Shown: positions 25,852 through 35,200, counted from the first letter of the stretch. The stretch is DNA of 64,000 nucleotides from JAYREN01 sp963663375 (GCA_963663375.1 OY760195.1:3100001-3164000), one strand, 5' to 3'. Notes: generated by a model not told the origin, from the letters alone. Translations and numbers: made by a program.

Positions 25852-27489
25852 ATGGCTTTCGATCTCGCTTCCGAGTTGATCTCACGACGGGGAAGCTTCC
25901 TCGCGTTGCTGGCTTTGCTCGTCCTGGGGGGGCCAAGTTTCGCCATGCCACCGGCACCTACGGGCTTCATCACGGCCACGCCGTGCGAGCCGCTTCCGCC
26001 CGCTCTGGACGACAGCCTCCGGGGCATTCAGGCCTCGTCGCTACAGCGACACATCGCCTTCCTGGCGGATCCCCGTCAGCAGGGTCGGGGCCTGGGTACG
26101 CGGGGGCTGGAGACCACGGCGAAGTACCTGGCGGCCCAGCTTGCCCAGATGGGCCTGCCGCCCTTGGAGAAGTCCTACTTCCAGAAGGTACCGTTGCGCG
26201 AAATCCGTGGCTTGGGCGGTGAGGTGAAGCTGACGCTGTCCGGGGGGAGGATCGTTGCCTGGAAGCATGGTGTCACCTGCCTGCTGCCGGAACTGGAACC
26301 CCAGACCTTTGCGGCACCGGTGGTGTTCGCGGGCTACGGTATCCGCGAGGAAGCCCTGGGCCACGATGATTTCCAGGGATTGGATGTGAAGGAGAAGATC
26401 GTGCTGCTGATGGGTGGCCTGCCCCCGGGCCCCCAGTGGCAGCGGGCCGAACTCATCGCCAAGTACGGCGGCGGGAGGCCCCAGGACCGCTATGCGGCCC
26501 GGGTGGAGCTACTGGATAAGCTGGGCGCCAAGGCCGTCATCGCTCTGGAAGCCGACCTCGAAGTGGAACTCGCGTCCATCAAGGCTCCAGCCGAGCCTTT
26601 CTTTCGGCCTGCCGCGGGCGTGGTGGTAACCGACGAACCGCCGCTGGTGCGGGTGGCTTCCAGGGTCGCCAAGGACGTCCTGGAGGCGCTTGGAGTTGAT
26701 CCAGCACGGCCGGAAACTCTTCATGCGCGCTCGCTGCCCGGGGCCACGGCCAGCCTCACTGCGACCGGCCAGTGTCTACCTGCCGCCAGCCGCAACGTGA
26801 TTGCGGTGCTCCGGGGCGCAGATCCCACCTTGAGGCAGGAAGCGGTGATCGTGGGAGCCCACATGGATCATCTGGGCTTGCGGGGCGGCGTGCTCCATCC
26901 CGGTGCCGATGACAATGCCTCGGGTGTTGCGGCGCTGCTGGAGATCGCGCGGGGCCTGGCGGCTTCCATCATGAAACCGAAGCGCACGGTCATCTTCGCC
27001 TTCTGGACTGGTGAGGAGGATGGCAAGTTCGGCTCAGGCCACTACGTTCGACATCCCCCGTGGCCCCTGACCCGCACCTCCGTGTACGTCAATCTGGACA
27101 TGATCGGCCATCCCTGGGCTGCCGAGGAACTCCGCAAGCTGGTGTTGGAGGCGGATCCCCAGAGTGGCGAAGCCTTCCTGGCCCAGGTGAAGCCCGCAGA
27201 TTTCGCCGAGCCGGGCTACGCCCAATGGATGCCCGAACTGGCGCCCCTCCTGGCCCAGGCGGGCAAGGCCAGTGGCATGGCGCTGCACCTGGATCCTGGT
27301 GATGGCCGCAGCGGCGGCAGCGACTACCGGGATTTTGCGAGGATGCGCGTGCCCTGGATCAGGTTCTTCGGCAACTACTTCCCCGGCTACCACGAGCCCA
27401 GCGACACTCCTGAAAACCTGGACCCCGCGCAGGTGCAGCGGATGGCGCGGCTCGCCTTTGCTACGGTATGGCTGTTGGCGCAGCGCTAG
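25852..27489 (+). CDS. M28-family metallopeptidase with PA domain, exported
   Basis: A 545-residue protein with a signal peptide (hydrophobic stretch FLALLALLVLGGPSFA). A PA-like insert (about residues 130-260) precedes the M28 catalytic part. Zinc ligands are seen in VGAHMDHLGLR, HPGADDNASGVAALLEI, FWTGEEDGKFGS, NLDMIGHPW and the final His in FPGYHEPSDT. M28 enzymes are co-catalytic zinc aminopeptidases or carboxypeptidases. The gene is in the same direction as the cyanophycinase cluster but separated by the 380-bp repeat spacer, so it is probably a separate unit with a related peptide-degrading role. Confidence 0.92.
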   Translation: MAFDLASELISRRGSFLALLALLVLGGPSFAMPPAPTGFITATPCEPLPPALDDSLRGIQASSLQRHIAFLADPRQQGRGLGTRGLETTAKYLAAQLAQMGLPPLEKSYFQKVPLREIRGLGGEVKLTLSGGRIVAWKHGVTCLLPELEPQTFAAPVVFAGYGIREEALGHDDFQGLDVKEKIVLLMGGLPPGPQWQRAELIAKYGGGRPQDRYAARVELLDKLGAKAVIALEADLEVELASIKAPAEPFFRPAAGVVVTDEPPLVRVASRVAKDVLEALGVDPARPETLHARSLPGATASLTATGQCLPAASRNVIAVLRGADPTLRQEAVIVGAHMDHLGLRGGVLHPGADDNASGVAALLEIARGLAASIMKPKRTVIFAFWTGEEDGKFGSGHYVRHPPWPLTRTSVYVNLDMIGHPWAAEELRKLVLEADPQSGEAFLAQVKPADFAEPGYAQWMPELAPLLAQAGKASGMALHLDPGDGRSGGSDYRDFARMRVPWIRFFGNYFPGYHEPSDTPENLDPAQVQRMARLAFATVWLLAQR

Positions 27490-27586
27490 CTGATTGAATC
27501 GAACGTGTCCAAGCATGTGGCAAGGCCTGAAATGCACAGGATATCTCTCTCCTGTGGGGTCTGAATCCTGCCTTTCTCGAGCAGCG

Positions 27587-28018
27587 TCACCGTGCGAGTT
27601 TGTAGACGTTGCCGTCCTGATCCACCGCCACGCCCAGTAGGGGAGAACCCTCCACCGTTTCCTGAGTGAATTCGAGCCGGAAGCGGCTGCCCTGATTTCC
27701 TGTGACCTCGGCCCGACCGTGCTGGAGGGCGCCCAGGACTCGGGCGAGATAAAAACCTGGTCCGTAGACAGCATCCCAGCCGAAGGCCAGGTCATCCAGT
27801 CGCTGGCCTTTTGATACTCGGGACCAGGGGCCTACGCAGGCCTCGCCGTTGGGTAGAGTGAACCGGATGGTGCCGAACAATAATCCCGACGCGGTGACTC
27901 GGATGACATCCGCAGTCCCCTGTTCGATGCGTGGGCCCTTCACTGGATAGAGGTGGAGGCGATTGCAACCGACCAGAGTTAGTAGTCCGGCGGCGACGAG
28001 GAACGAGGTAGGGCGCAT
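27587..28018 (-). CDS. Small lipoprotein of unknown function
   Basis: A 143-residue protein with a signal peptide and lipobox (LTLVGC). The mature part is beta-rich (RLHLYPVKGPR, GLLFGTIRFTLPNGEACVGPW) and contains no catalytic motif that I recognise. The start at 28018 has GGAG about nine bases upstream; a longer frame from 28240 would remove the N-terminal signal peptide. Convergent with the M28 gene. Confidence 0.75.
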   Translation of the reverse strand: MRPTSFLVAAGLLTLVGCNRLHLYPVKGPRIEQGTADVIRVTASGLLFGTIRFTLPNGEACVGPWSRVSKGQRLDDLAFGWDAVYGPGFYLARVLGALQHGRAEVTGNQGSRFRLEFTQETVEGSPLLGVAVDQDGNVYKLAR

Positions 28019-28215
28019 GGCAGGCTCCGGGTGGGTTGGAGCGATGCTAGAAGCAGACTGCATGCCAATGCGCGGAGGGCTGAAATTCGGCGGGGATAAG
28101 GCGATCCAGCATCTCGAGGCTAGGTTATTCGGGGCAGAATGCCGCGGTCTGGCGTTCTCTCGTTGCAAGGATCCCCGAGGGTGCTGCTGGCTGAGTTCAG
28201 ATTGCAGCAGAGCCC

Positions 28216-29532
28216 TCAGGGCACGATCTCCCCGAACCACCCCTTGTCCATGATCGTGGTGCCGTACTGCATCGAGAGTCTCTGCACGAGCAGCAGGGTG
28301 GCCTTGGCGCGGGCGTCGCTAACCAGGCGGGGCACGCCGTAGAGGGGGCCTTCGTCATCGATGGCGATGGGGATGAGCTGGATCTTGCGCAGCTTGTCCT
28401 GGTTGAAGGTCATCCGCACCAGCAGGCCCTCCATGACCTCGCGGGAATCCCGGCGATCCCACACGGAGACATTGGTGGGGCGGGGCATTTCGAGATCCCG
28501 CTGGTGGATGAGATCCACGGGGATGCGATCCGGTGTGCGGTACTGGTAGATGAAATCCGACAGACTGTAGAAGATGGGCCTGCCCTTGTACATTTCGATG
28601 CCCCGCAGCACGTGGGGGCCGGTGCCCAGCGCCAAGTCGGCGCCCGCATCGATGGCGCGGTGGAACATGATCTCGTCGTTGGGTGGGGTCTTGTCCTGGA
28701 TGCCGTAGGTGCGGTTGTGGGTCACGTCGTGGTTGTGCAGTGCCACCATGAGCACCTCAGCGCGCCTGCGGGCCAGGAGGATATCGTCCTCCATGGTCTT
28801 CACGTCGCTCTCCAGCGGGCCCTCCACGGCCTCGACCTTGCCCTCTCGGGCCACCAGGATCACCGCCGGATTGATGGTGGCCAGTGATGGAGCACCGGGA
28901 TCCTTGGAGCGATACTTCGCGGTCCAGTAGCGCATGTAGGAGAGCAGGCCGAACTTGGTCTTCTGGCCCTGGACTTCGCGGGTGGCCAGGGCGTGGGCCT
29001 CGGCCAAGGTATTGCCCGCCCCCGCGTGCTCGATGCTGGTGAGATCGAGGTTGCGTAAGCATTCCTTCAGGCCCTCGGGGCCGAAGTCCAGGGCGTGGTT
29101 GTTGGCCATGCTCACCAGGTTGATGCCTGTGCGGGCCAGTTCCCAGGCGAAGTCCCGGCCTGCGCGGAAGTTGTAGAAGGGGCGCTGCAGCTCGGGGCGG
29201 TCGTTGATGGAGAATTCCAGGTTGCCGTACGCGATATCGGCTTCCTGCATGATGCGGAAGATGCCCCGGCGCTCCGGATCGGTCAGGTGCGTGATCTTCT
29301 CGTTGAAGATCAGGTCACCCACGGCCGTGACGATCACGTCGCCCGGCTCCTCCTTCAGGAGCGCGGTGATGCGGGCCTCCCAGTCGATGCCCGTGGGCGG
29401 CTCCTTGGGGCGAATCCGCCGGGTGTAAACCGAGGGTTCGGTGCTAGGCTTCGAGGCCGTCTGGCCCTGGATCGGGAGACCGGTGACCAGCGTTGTGAGC
29501 AGACCCAGGGCGAGGGTACGGAATGGGCTCAT
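28216..29532 (-). CDS. CapA-family (poly-gamma-glutamate synthesis-like) metallophosphatase-fold protein
   Basis: A 438-residue protein with a signal peptide. It shows the CapA metallophosphatase pattern: VTAVGDLIFNEKI, AYGNLEFSI, NLVSMANNHALDFG, LMVALHNHDVTHNRT and LGTGPHVLRGIEMYKGRP followed by IFYSLSDFIYQ. In Bacillus, CapA/PgsA assists poly-gamma-glutamate export; in many other bacteria the same fold is of unknown role. No capB/capC partners are nearby, so a polymer function is not supported here. The upstream 130 bp are AT-rich and probably hold the promoter. Confidence 0.88.
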   Translation of the reverse strand: MSPFRTLALGLLTTLVTGLPIQGQTASKPSTEPSVYTRRIRPKEPPTGIDWEARITALLKEEPGDVIVTAVGDLIFNEKITHLTDPERRGIFRIMQEADIAYGNLEFSINDRPELQRPFYNFRAGRDFAWELARTGINLVSMANNHALDFGPEGLKECLRNLDLTSIEHAGAGNTLAEAHALATREVQGQKTKFGLLSYMRYWTAKYRSKDPGAPSLATINPAVILVAREGKVEAVEGPLESDVKTMEDDILLARRRAEVLMVALHNHDVTHNRTYGIQDKTPPNDEIMFHRAIDAGADLALGTGPHVLRGIEMYKGRPIFYSLSDFIYQYRTPDRIPVDLIHQRDLEMPRPTNVSVWDRRDSREVMEGLLVRMTFNQDKLRKIQLIPIAIDDEGPLYGVPRLVSDARAKATLLLVQRLSMQYGTTIMDKGWFGEIVP

Positions 29533-29660
29533 GGTTGGCGCCTCCGGCTGAAAATCCGTTCAGCCCTCAGTGTAGCCATATGCTCAAAAATATTTCACAA
29601 ACTTGAAAAATGATAAAAAAATCGACACATCAGCGAAACCGACCCTGCTGGAACCATCCG

Positions 29661-30542
29661 TCACAGGCGGTTGCGCTCCGTGATGTCCCGGCTCACCAGC
29701 AGTAGGGTGCCGGAGTCGCCGGGGGAGGCCTCTACGGTGGTGGCCCGACATTCCAGGGTCTTCACGGAACCATCCTTGGCGCAGGCGCGGAACGTGAATG
29801 TGCGGCTGACGGTTCGGGTGAAGCCCTCCTTGAGGAGCGCCGCAAACAGGGGACGGTCGTCCTCGTGGATGAGTTCGGCGTAATCGAGGCGCTCCAGCGC
29901 CTGCTTTGAATAGCCCAGGGTCCAGGCATGGGAGGGGCTTGCGAATACCGTGCCCTTGCGGCTGTCCAGGATGGCAATGAGATCGGCAGCATTCTCGGTG
30001 GTGATCTTGAAGAGGTTCTCGATGCGCCGCAGAGAGCGCTGCATGAGCATCTTTTCCGTGATATCCACATGGATGATCACGCCGGGAACGCCGAGCTCAA
30101 GACTGGGGGCCGTGATCTGCAGGCCGTACCAACGCAGGGCTCCGGGGCCACCCTGCTGATACTCCAGCTTGAGGTTCGGCACCTTCCCCTTGAGTGCCGA
30201 TTGGATGCCCAGGGCCACGGTGGAGAGGCGCGCATCGGCGTCGGTCAACAACCGCTGGCACAGGGCCAGGTAGTCGCTGCCGGGGTTCATGCCCTGGATG
30301 AAAGGATTGGAATTCTTGCATTCCTGCCAGGTGGGATTGACCGCCAGCAGGATGCCAGAGCCATCCACGATGGCCACGGAGGAGCGGAACGAGGCCAGAA
30401 GGCCGGTCAGGGCCAGCTGCATGGCTTCGGGGCTGAGGTGGGAGAGATCCATGGCGGAGCCTTTCTCCATGGATCGGTCGAGAACCTCCCGATCCCAAAT
30501 TCGGGGAGGGTGGTTGATTTCCAGGACCCGACTATCGATCAC
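29661..30542 (-). CDS. Two-PAS-domain protein without output domain
   Basis: A 293-residue protein. A first PAS (about residues 45-155, SSVAIVDGSGILLAVNPTW) ends in the PAC phrase VIIHVDITEK; a second (about 165-290, ADLIAILDSRKGTVFASPSH, LIHEDDRPLF) ends in LLLVSRDITERNRL and stops. That phrase normally leads into a histidine kinase or GGDEF domain, which is absent; only 128 bp remain before the next gene. It starts as GTG six bases after the mtgA stop; internal ATGs at 30470 and 30452 (GGAG upstream) are alternatives. Confidence 0.8.
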   Translation of the reverse strand: MIDSRVLEINHPPRIWDREVLDRSMEKGSAMDLSHLSPEAMQLALTGLLASFRSSVAIVDGSGILLAVNPTWQECKNSNPFIQGMNPGSDYLALCQRLLTDADARLSTVALGIQSALKGKVPNLKLEYQQGGPGALRWYGLQITAPSLELGVPGVIIHVDITEKMLMQRSLRRIENLFKITTENAADLIAILDSRKGTVFASPSHAWTLGYSKQALERLDYAELIHEDDRPLFAALLKEGFTRTVSRTFTFRACAKDGSVKTLECRATTVEASPGDSGTLLLVSRDITERNRL

Positions 30543-30548
30543 CGGAGC

Positions 30549-31271
30549 TCAGAGCGCCTTGACAACTTGCTCCCCTCCCAGCTGGCGCATCTGGCCCAGG
30601 ATCCAGTCCTGGCGGCCACGCACGTAATCGCTGGGGGCGTTCACGCGGAACTTGTGGGGATTGGGCAGCACGGCGGCCAGCAGGGCGGCTTCGCTGGGGG
30701 TGAGGCGCTTGGCGGACTTGCCGAAAAAGGTGCGGGAGGCGGCCTCCACGCCATAGATGCCATCGCCGAACTCCACGATATTGAGGTAGACCTCCAGGAT
30801 CCGCCGCTTGGACCAGGTGGATTCCAGCAGCAGGGTGAAGTAAGCCTCGAAGCCTTTGCGCACCCAGGAGCGGGTCTCCCAGAGAAAGAGGTTCTTCGCC
30901 GTCTGCATGGAGACGGTGGAGGCGCCGCGCTTTCGCCGGCTCTTCTCGTTGTGCTCCACGGCCTTCTCGATGGCCTTCCAGTCGAAGCCGAAATGCTCCG
31001 GAAAGTTCTGATCCTCCGCGGCGATGACCGCCACCCCCATGCTGGGGGCGATCTCATCCAGGGAAACCCACTGGTGACGGGAAGCGTAGGGCTTCTCGCT
31101 GGACCAGGACTGCACCCGGCGCTGGACCATCAGAGCGGAAACGGGCACCGGCACGAAACGGAATACCAGGGCCGCGAGAATCGTGCTCCCCAGGAAGGCC
31201 GCGAAGGCCCAGACGACAAGGCGCAGCAGGCGCCTGGGCAGGGATTTCTTCTTCGATGCGCTCTTCGCCAC
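30549..31271 (-). CDS. mtgA: Monofunctional biosynthetic peptidoglycan transglycosylase
   Basis: A 240-residue GT51 protein with one N-terminal transmembrane helix (about residues 15-40) and the five GT51 motifs, including AAEDQNFPEHFGFD with the catalytic Glu, KRGASTVSMQTAKNLFLW, and KRRILEVYLNIVEFGDGIYG. It polymerises lipid II into glycan strands in the periplasm. It has no transpeptidase domain, which distinguishes it from class A PBPs. The start is GTG at 31271. The PAS-only gene follows six bases after its stop. Confidence 0.94.
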   Translation of the reverse strand: MAKSASKKKSLPRRLLRLVVWAFAAFLGSTILAALVFRFVPVPVSALMVQRRVQSWSSEKPYASRHQWVSLDEIAPSMGVAVIAAEDQNFPEHFGFDWKAIEKAVEHNEKSRRKRGASTVSMQTAKNLFLWETRSWVRKGFEAYFTLLLESTWSKRRILEVYLNIVEFGDGIYGVEAASRTFFGKSAKRLTPSEAALLAAVLPNPHKFRVNAPSDYVRGRQDWILGQMRQLGGEQVVKAL

Positions 31272-31412
31272 GGCTCGTCTCCCCCTCTATTTACGCTTGG
31301 ATGAGGCGAGATTGCAGCCCAGAAGAAGATTCCCCTTTCCGCGCATCAATTCTGGGTAGGCGGATTGTCCGGACCGTTGTTCGAGTGGAGGACCACACCA
31401 GGCAAAGGAATA

Positions 31413-31474
31413 CAGGCGGCTCACACACAAAAGCCTCCGGGCTTGTCCGGAGGCTTTTGTGTGTGAGCCGCCTG
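31413..31474 (-). terminator. 28-bp perfect inverted repeat, probable bidirectional terminator
   Basis: Arms 31413-31440 and 31447-31474 are perfect reverse complements with a six-base loop. The inner 12 bp (GCCTCCGG core flanked by AAAA/TTTT) form a standard terminator stem and T-run in both orientations, and the pairing continues 16 bp beyond the T-run. It lies 37 bp after the stop of the propeller lipoprotein gene. Confidence 0.8.
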
Positions 31475-31510
31475 CTCGTCGCAGATGACGTCTCTATTTG
31501 GAGAAAATAT

Positions 31511-32539
31511 CTACTGGGCCGTGACGAATATGGAGGTCGCGGACGTTCCATTAGGAAGGGGTGTAGCGGCTCCATTCTTCCAGAGCGTCGCCACGTTGTT
31601 GACCTCGCCCACCGTGTAGACATCACCTCCCGACACGGCAATGCCGTAGGCCCTTGCCTCGGAGGTTCCGTCCGAGAGGAGTGTTGCGGTCCCGTTTTTC
31701 CAGATTTTAGCCATGAAATGGCTGCCGTTAAATTCCTCACCGGCGATGTAGGTATCGCTGCCGCTGACGGCCAGGGCTCGTCCAAACTCAATGTTGGTCG
31801 AATCGGACACCCACTGGTTCACGCCATCGACCCAGAGAGCGGCCTTGGGCTGGGTTGGATTCTGGATATAACCTGCGGCATACACGCTGTTACCGGACAC
31901 TGCGATGGCCTGGGCTGTTGAAAAGGTGAAGCCGGCTCCCAGGACTGTTGGGACTCCGTTTTTCCAGGATTTCGCCTGGTCGCCTTCGATTCCTGCCGCA
32001 TAGTAGTCACTTCCGGATGCAACCACGCTTTGGATCGAACTAATCCCGACTTCAGGGGTTTGGAGGATCGAGGTTCCGTTTTTCCACACTCTGCCGATAA
32101 AACCGGTTATTCCCATTTCCTGGCCAGCCATATAGACGTCACTACCCGAGATCGAAATGGAATATATGGAGGTACTTCTGGTTCCGTCCGACTGCCAGAT
32201 GATGGTTCCGTTCTTCCACAGGGTCCCAATCAGAGTCGACCCGCTCGAATCTTCCCCCGCGGCATAGATATCGTTCCCGTCAACCGCAATGGTTCTGATG
32301 TAGAAACTCTTCGTTCCGTCTGACTCCCAGAACGCGACTCCGTTCTTCCAGATCTTGGCAACGGGGACTGAGCTGGCATTCAGGCCTTGCCCGGCGATGT
32401 AGACATCCCCTGTCCCGGTTCCGCCGATGGTCACCGAGCTGGAGTTGCCGACTCGCTCGCCGCCCACCCCAAAACAGGCAAGCATTGGCAGCAATGCCAT
32501 GGATGCCAGGATTGATCTTAAATGCCTGCGGATTGACAT
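31511..32539 (-). CDS. Seven-repeat propeller-like lipoprotein
   Basis: A 342-residue protein with a signal peptide and lipobox-like LPMLAC. The mature protein is seven repeats of about 40-45 residues with consensus DVYxAGxx...AxxWKNGxx...LSDGTxx...IAVSGS (for example DIYAAGEDSSGS, LWKNGTIIWQSDGT, ISISGS). Seven blades suggest a closed beta-propeller. No catalytic motif is seen. Codon use looks lower in G+C than in neighbouring genes, suggesting acquisition. The start at 32539 follows AAGG; a longer upstream frame reads through AT-rich promoter DNA. Confidence 0.8.
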   Translation of the reverse strand: MSIRRHLRSILASMALLPMLACFGVGGERVGNSSSVTIGGTGTGDVYIAGQGLNASSVPVAKIWKNGVAFWESDGTKSFYIRTIAVDGNDIYAAGEDSSGSTLIGTLWKNGTIIWQSDGTRSTSIYSISISGSDVYMAGQEMGITGFIGRVWKNGTSILQTPEVGISSIQSVVASGSDYYAAGIEGDQAKSWKNGVPTVLGAGFTFSTAQAIAVSGNSVYAAGYIQNPTQPKAALWVDGVNQWVSDSTNIEFGRALAVSGSDTYIAGEEFNGSHFMAKIWKNGTATLLSDGTSEARAYGIAVSGGDVYTVGEVNNVATLWKNGAATPLPNGTSATSIFVTAQ

Positions 32540-32593
32540 GATTCCTTCTCCATGTAGATAAATGTGTTGGTATTTTGATAAATAATAGTATTT

Positions 32594-32622
32594 AGGATAA
32601 TGGTTGGGTGATTTGGGGTCAA
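32594..32622 (-). promoter_or_regulatory. Sigma-70-like promoter of the propeller lipoprotein
   Basis: On the minus strand: TTGACC, exactly 17 bases, TATCCT, in a strongly AT-rich stretch 55 bp upstream of the start codon. The match to consensus is unusually good for this window. Confidence 0.6.
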
Positions 32623-32793
32623 TTGTATTTTCTTGCTCTTCCTCCTGTCTCACCCGCGATGGATGGGTGGTCCTAGGAGGGATAGGTGCGCCTCATCGCA
32701 CCCCTTAATGGGGAGCGTCTTCCCTGGAAATCCGCGAAGTGTTGTCTGTCCGCCAACGCGAGTCCCATTTCCTTGGCTTTCAGTCCGGCAGCC

Positions 32794-33888
32794 TCACTTG
32801 GGATTCTGGGGTGCGTTGCGGCGGAACCAGAGGGATTGGCCCGCTACGGGCCCGGCCTTTGCTTCCAGCTGGGCGAGCTGGCGCGGGGTCAGGGGTGTGA
32901 AATCCCGGGCGATGGCCACGTCTTCTTCCAGCTGGGCGAGGTTGTCCACGCCGAGAATCACGGTGGAGAGAGGGAAGGAGAGGGCGTACCGCATGGCCTC
33001 CTTGATGGTGAGGGTGCCGGTGCGGGTGATCTTCACGGCGCCCTTCTGCTGCTCGAGGGGCGGCGGGGTGTAGCCCTTGAGGAGCCGCCCTCGGGCCGGG
33101 ATCTTCATGCCGATGATGCCCATTTCCCGTTCCACGGCGAGATCCAGCAGGCCGCGAAAGCTCAGGTGGTGGGGATCGGCGGCGTTGAAGGCCATGAGCA
33201 CGGTGTCGAAGGGGAACCGCTTAATGGCCTCGATTAGCACGTCGGGATCCGTGTGCCCGCTCAGGCCCAGGTAGCGGACGAGCTTCTGTTCCTTGGCCTG
33301 CCGGAAGGCCTCCAGGGCGCCGCCCTTGGCAAAGACCTTGGTCACGTCGTCCATGGTGCTCATGGCGTGGAGCTGCCAGAGATCCACGTGATCCGTGTGG
33401 AGCAGCTCCAGGGATTTCTCCAGCAGCTTGAGGGAACCGTCTCGGGTGCGGTCGTGGGTCTTGGTGGCTAGGAAGGCCTCGCCGCGGCGGTGCTTCAGGA
33501 CCTTGCCCACGTACTGCTCGCTCCACCGGGCGGGGCCGCCGTAGATGGCCGAGGTGTCGATGTAGTTCACGCCCAGATCCAGGGCCCGCTCCAGGATGGG
33601 CACGGCCACGGCCTCGTTGTCAGGCTTTTCGATGGCAGCCTGGCCGCCCAGACTGAAGAGGCCCACCTTGTAGCCCGTTTTGCCCAGATTGCGGGTGGGC
33701 ATGGCCCTGGCGGTGACCGGGTTGAAGGGGTCAATGGCGGGTGTGGGTCTGGGGGTCCCCTGGGGCTGGAGCGCGTCCATCGCCGGGAGGCGTTGGGCGA
33801 TGAGGCCTGCGGCCACTCCCGCGCCGAGCCTGAAGAGATCCCGGCGGGCGAGTCCCCGGGGAATGGAAACATCATCCGGCTTGGGCAT
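32794..33888 (-). CDS. Aldo/keto reductase with Tat signal
   Basis: A 364-residue protein. The N-terminus has a twin-arginine type leader (ARRDLFRLGAGVAAGLIAQR), implying export of a folded, cofactor-loaded enzyme. The AKR barrel shows the tetrad context: LGVNYIDTSAIYGG (Asp, Tyr), FLATKTHDR (Lys) and VDLWQLHAM (His). A C-terminal tail (LEAKAGPVAGQSLWFRRN) follows the barrel. It reduces carbonyls with NADPH or has an oxidative role; substrate unknown. GGAGG precedes the ATG at 33888; the longer frame upstream has no such site and is rejected. Confidence 0.9.
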   Translation of the reverse strand: MPKPDDVSIPRGLARRDLFRLGAGVAAGLIAQRLPAMDALQPQGTPRPTPAIDPFNPVTARAMPTRNLGKTGYKVGLFSLGGQAAIEKPDNEAVAVPILERALDLGVNYIDTSAIYGGPARWSEQYVGKVLKHRRGEAFLATKTHDRTRDGSLKLLEKSLELLHTDHVDLWQLHAMSTMDDVTKVFAKGGALEAFRQAKEQKLVRYLGLSGHTDPDVLIEAIKRFPFDTVLMAFNAADPHHLSFRGLLDLAVEREMGIIGMKIPARGRLLKGYTPPPLEQQKGAVKITRTGTLTIKEAMRYALSFPLSTVILGVDNLAQLEEDVAIARDFTPLTPRQLAQLEAKAGPVAGQSLWFRRNAPQNPK

Positions 33889-34036
33889 GTTCCCCTCCGT
33901 TTGCTGGCGGACCCAAGTATCGCGCCGGAGGGATCTGGGGGAGCACTCCGAATTTTCGAGTGGTTCGGAGCAACCCGGGAAGAGGATCTCGACAGGTTTC
34001 CCGCCCTCGGTCATCCTCGCCTTTACGGAGGCCGTC

Positions 34037-35185
34037 ATGGCGGAATTGTTGAGTGGTGAGGAACTGGTCGCGCTGGTGAAGCGGGTTTTCATTCCCCAGG
34101 CCAACGAGAAGGCCCTGGCCATCCTGGTAGACCTGCCGGATGCCAAGACTCCCGATAACCAGGACTGGGCCGACCGCCGCGAGATCGCGAAGGCCTGGGT
34201 GGAGGCCCTCACGGCGCATCGCGAGGAGCTGGGGATGCATGCGCATCTGGTGCTCTACCCCAATGTCCACACCAACAATGGCGATCTGCCGGAACGCTGC
34301 TGGTTCCATGACGGGGGCGCCCTGCCGACCACGGCGGAGGGCCTGGATCCCGCTGGGAGCATGACCTTTGCCGATCTCTATGCCGCCCACCCCATCCTCA
34401 TCGCCCCCACGGAATTCTCCGCCACGGCGCCCCTCAAGATGGCCGCGAAGAAATACCCCATTCGTGCCGCCACCATGCCCGGCTTTCGCCAGGACATGAT
34501 CCCCGCCCTGCGCCTGAACTACACGGAAGTGAACCGCCGGGTGGAGCTGCTCAAGGGACTGCTGGATCGGGCCACCGGCGCGGATTTCCGCTTCACACAT
34601 CCCGGTGGCGAGGACACCCTGCACCTGGACCTGCGCCACCGCAGCGCCCATGCCTCCGGTGGCCTGTTGCCGAACCTGGGCGTGGCGGGCAACCTGCCCT
34701 CGGGCGAGGCCTACATCGTGCCCTTCGAGGGTGAGAGCGAACCCAGCCGCAGCGCGGGCACCCTGCCGGTGCAGTTCGGTGCCGAGGTGGTGCGCTACCG
34801 CATCGCCAACAACAAGGCCGTGGAAGTGCTCACGGAAGGCCCCGCCTCCCGCGCCGAGGCCGAGCACCTGGCCCAGGAACCCGCCTACGGCAACCTGGCG
34901 GAACTGGGCCTGGGCGTGCTGGCGGCCTTCGGCGTGAAGCCCATCGGCGAGGTGCTGCTGGACGAGAAACTAGGCCTGCACATCGCCTTCGGCCGCAGCG
35001 AGCACTTCGGCGGGCAGGTTGGCCCCGCCCAGTTCTCCAGTCCCGCCGCCGTCATCCACATCGACCGCGTGTACGTGCCCGAGACCCAGCCCGACATCCA
35101 GGTGGCCCAAGTGGACCTCATCATGGAAGACGGCAGCACCCTGCCGCTCATGCGGGATGGGGAGTACGCGGTGAATTTCGAGTGA
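34037..35185 (+). CDS. M29-like (thermophilic-type) aminopeptidase
   Basis: A 382-residue protein with the C-terminal metal-binding pattern of the M29/COG2309 group: GNLPSGEAYIVPFEGES, AYGNLAELGLGVL, and LLDEKLGLHIAFGRSEHFGG. These are cobalt- or zinc-dependent aminopeptidases, usually cytoplasmic; there is no signal peptide here. GGAGG lies six bases before the ATG. It is divergent from the aldo/keto reductase, sharing a 148-bp intergenic region. Several His residues differ from the classical family, so activity is likely but not certain. Confidence 0.8.
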   Translation: MAELLSGEELVALVKRVFIPQANEKALAILVDLPDAKTPDNQDWADRREIAKAWVEALTAHREELGMHAHLVLYPNVHTNNGDLPERCWFHDGGALPTTAEGLDPAGSMTFADLYAAHPILIAPTEFSATAPLKMAAKKYPIRAATMPGFRQDMIPALRLNYTEVNRRVELLKGLLDRATGADFRFTHPGGEDTLHLDLRHRSAHASGGLLPNLGVAGNLPSGEAYIVPFEGESEPSRSAGTLPVQFGAEVVRYRIANNKAVEVLTEGPASRAEAEHLAQEPAYGNLAELGLGVLAAFGVKPIGEVLLDEKLGLHIAFGRSEHFGGQVGPAQFSSPAAVIHIDRVYVPETQPDIQVAQVDLIMEDGSTLPLMRDGEYAVNFE

Positions 35186-35200
35186 CCGTCTCGACACAAA

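Noticed and set aside
28216..29532. Poly-gamma-glutamate capsule locus
   Set aside because: Only a CapA-fold protein is present; no ligase or other cap genes are adjacent.
33889..34212. N-terminal extension of the aldo/keto reductase
   Set aside because: GGAGG and a Tat signal fit the start at 33888, and the extension overlaps the start of the divergent peptidase gene.
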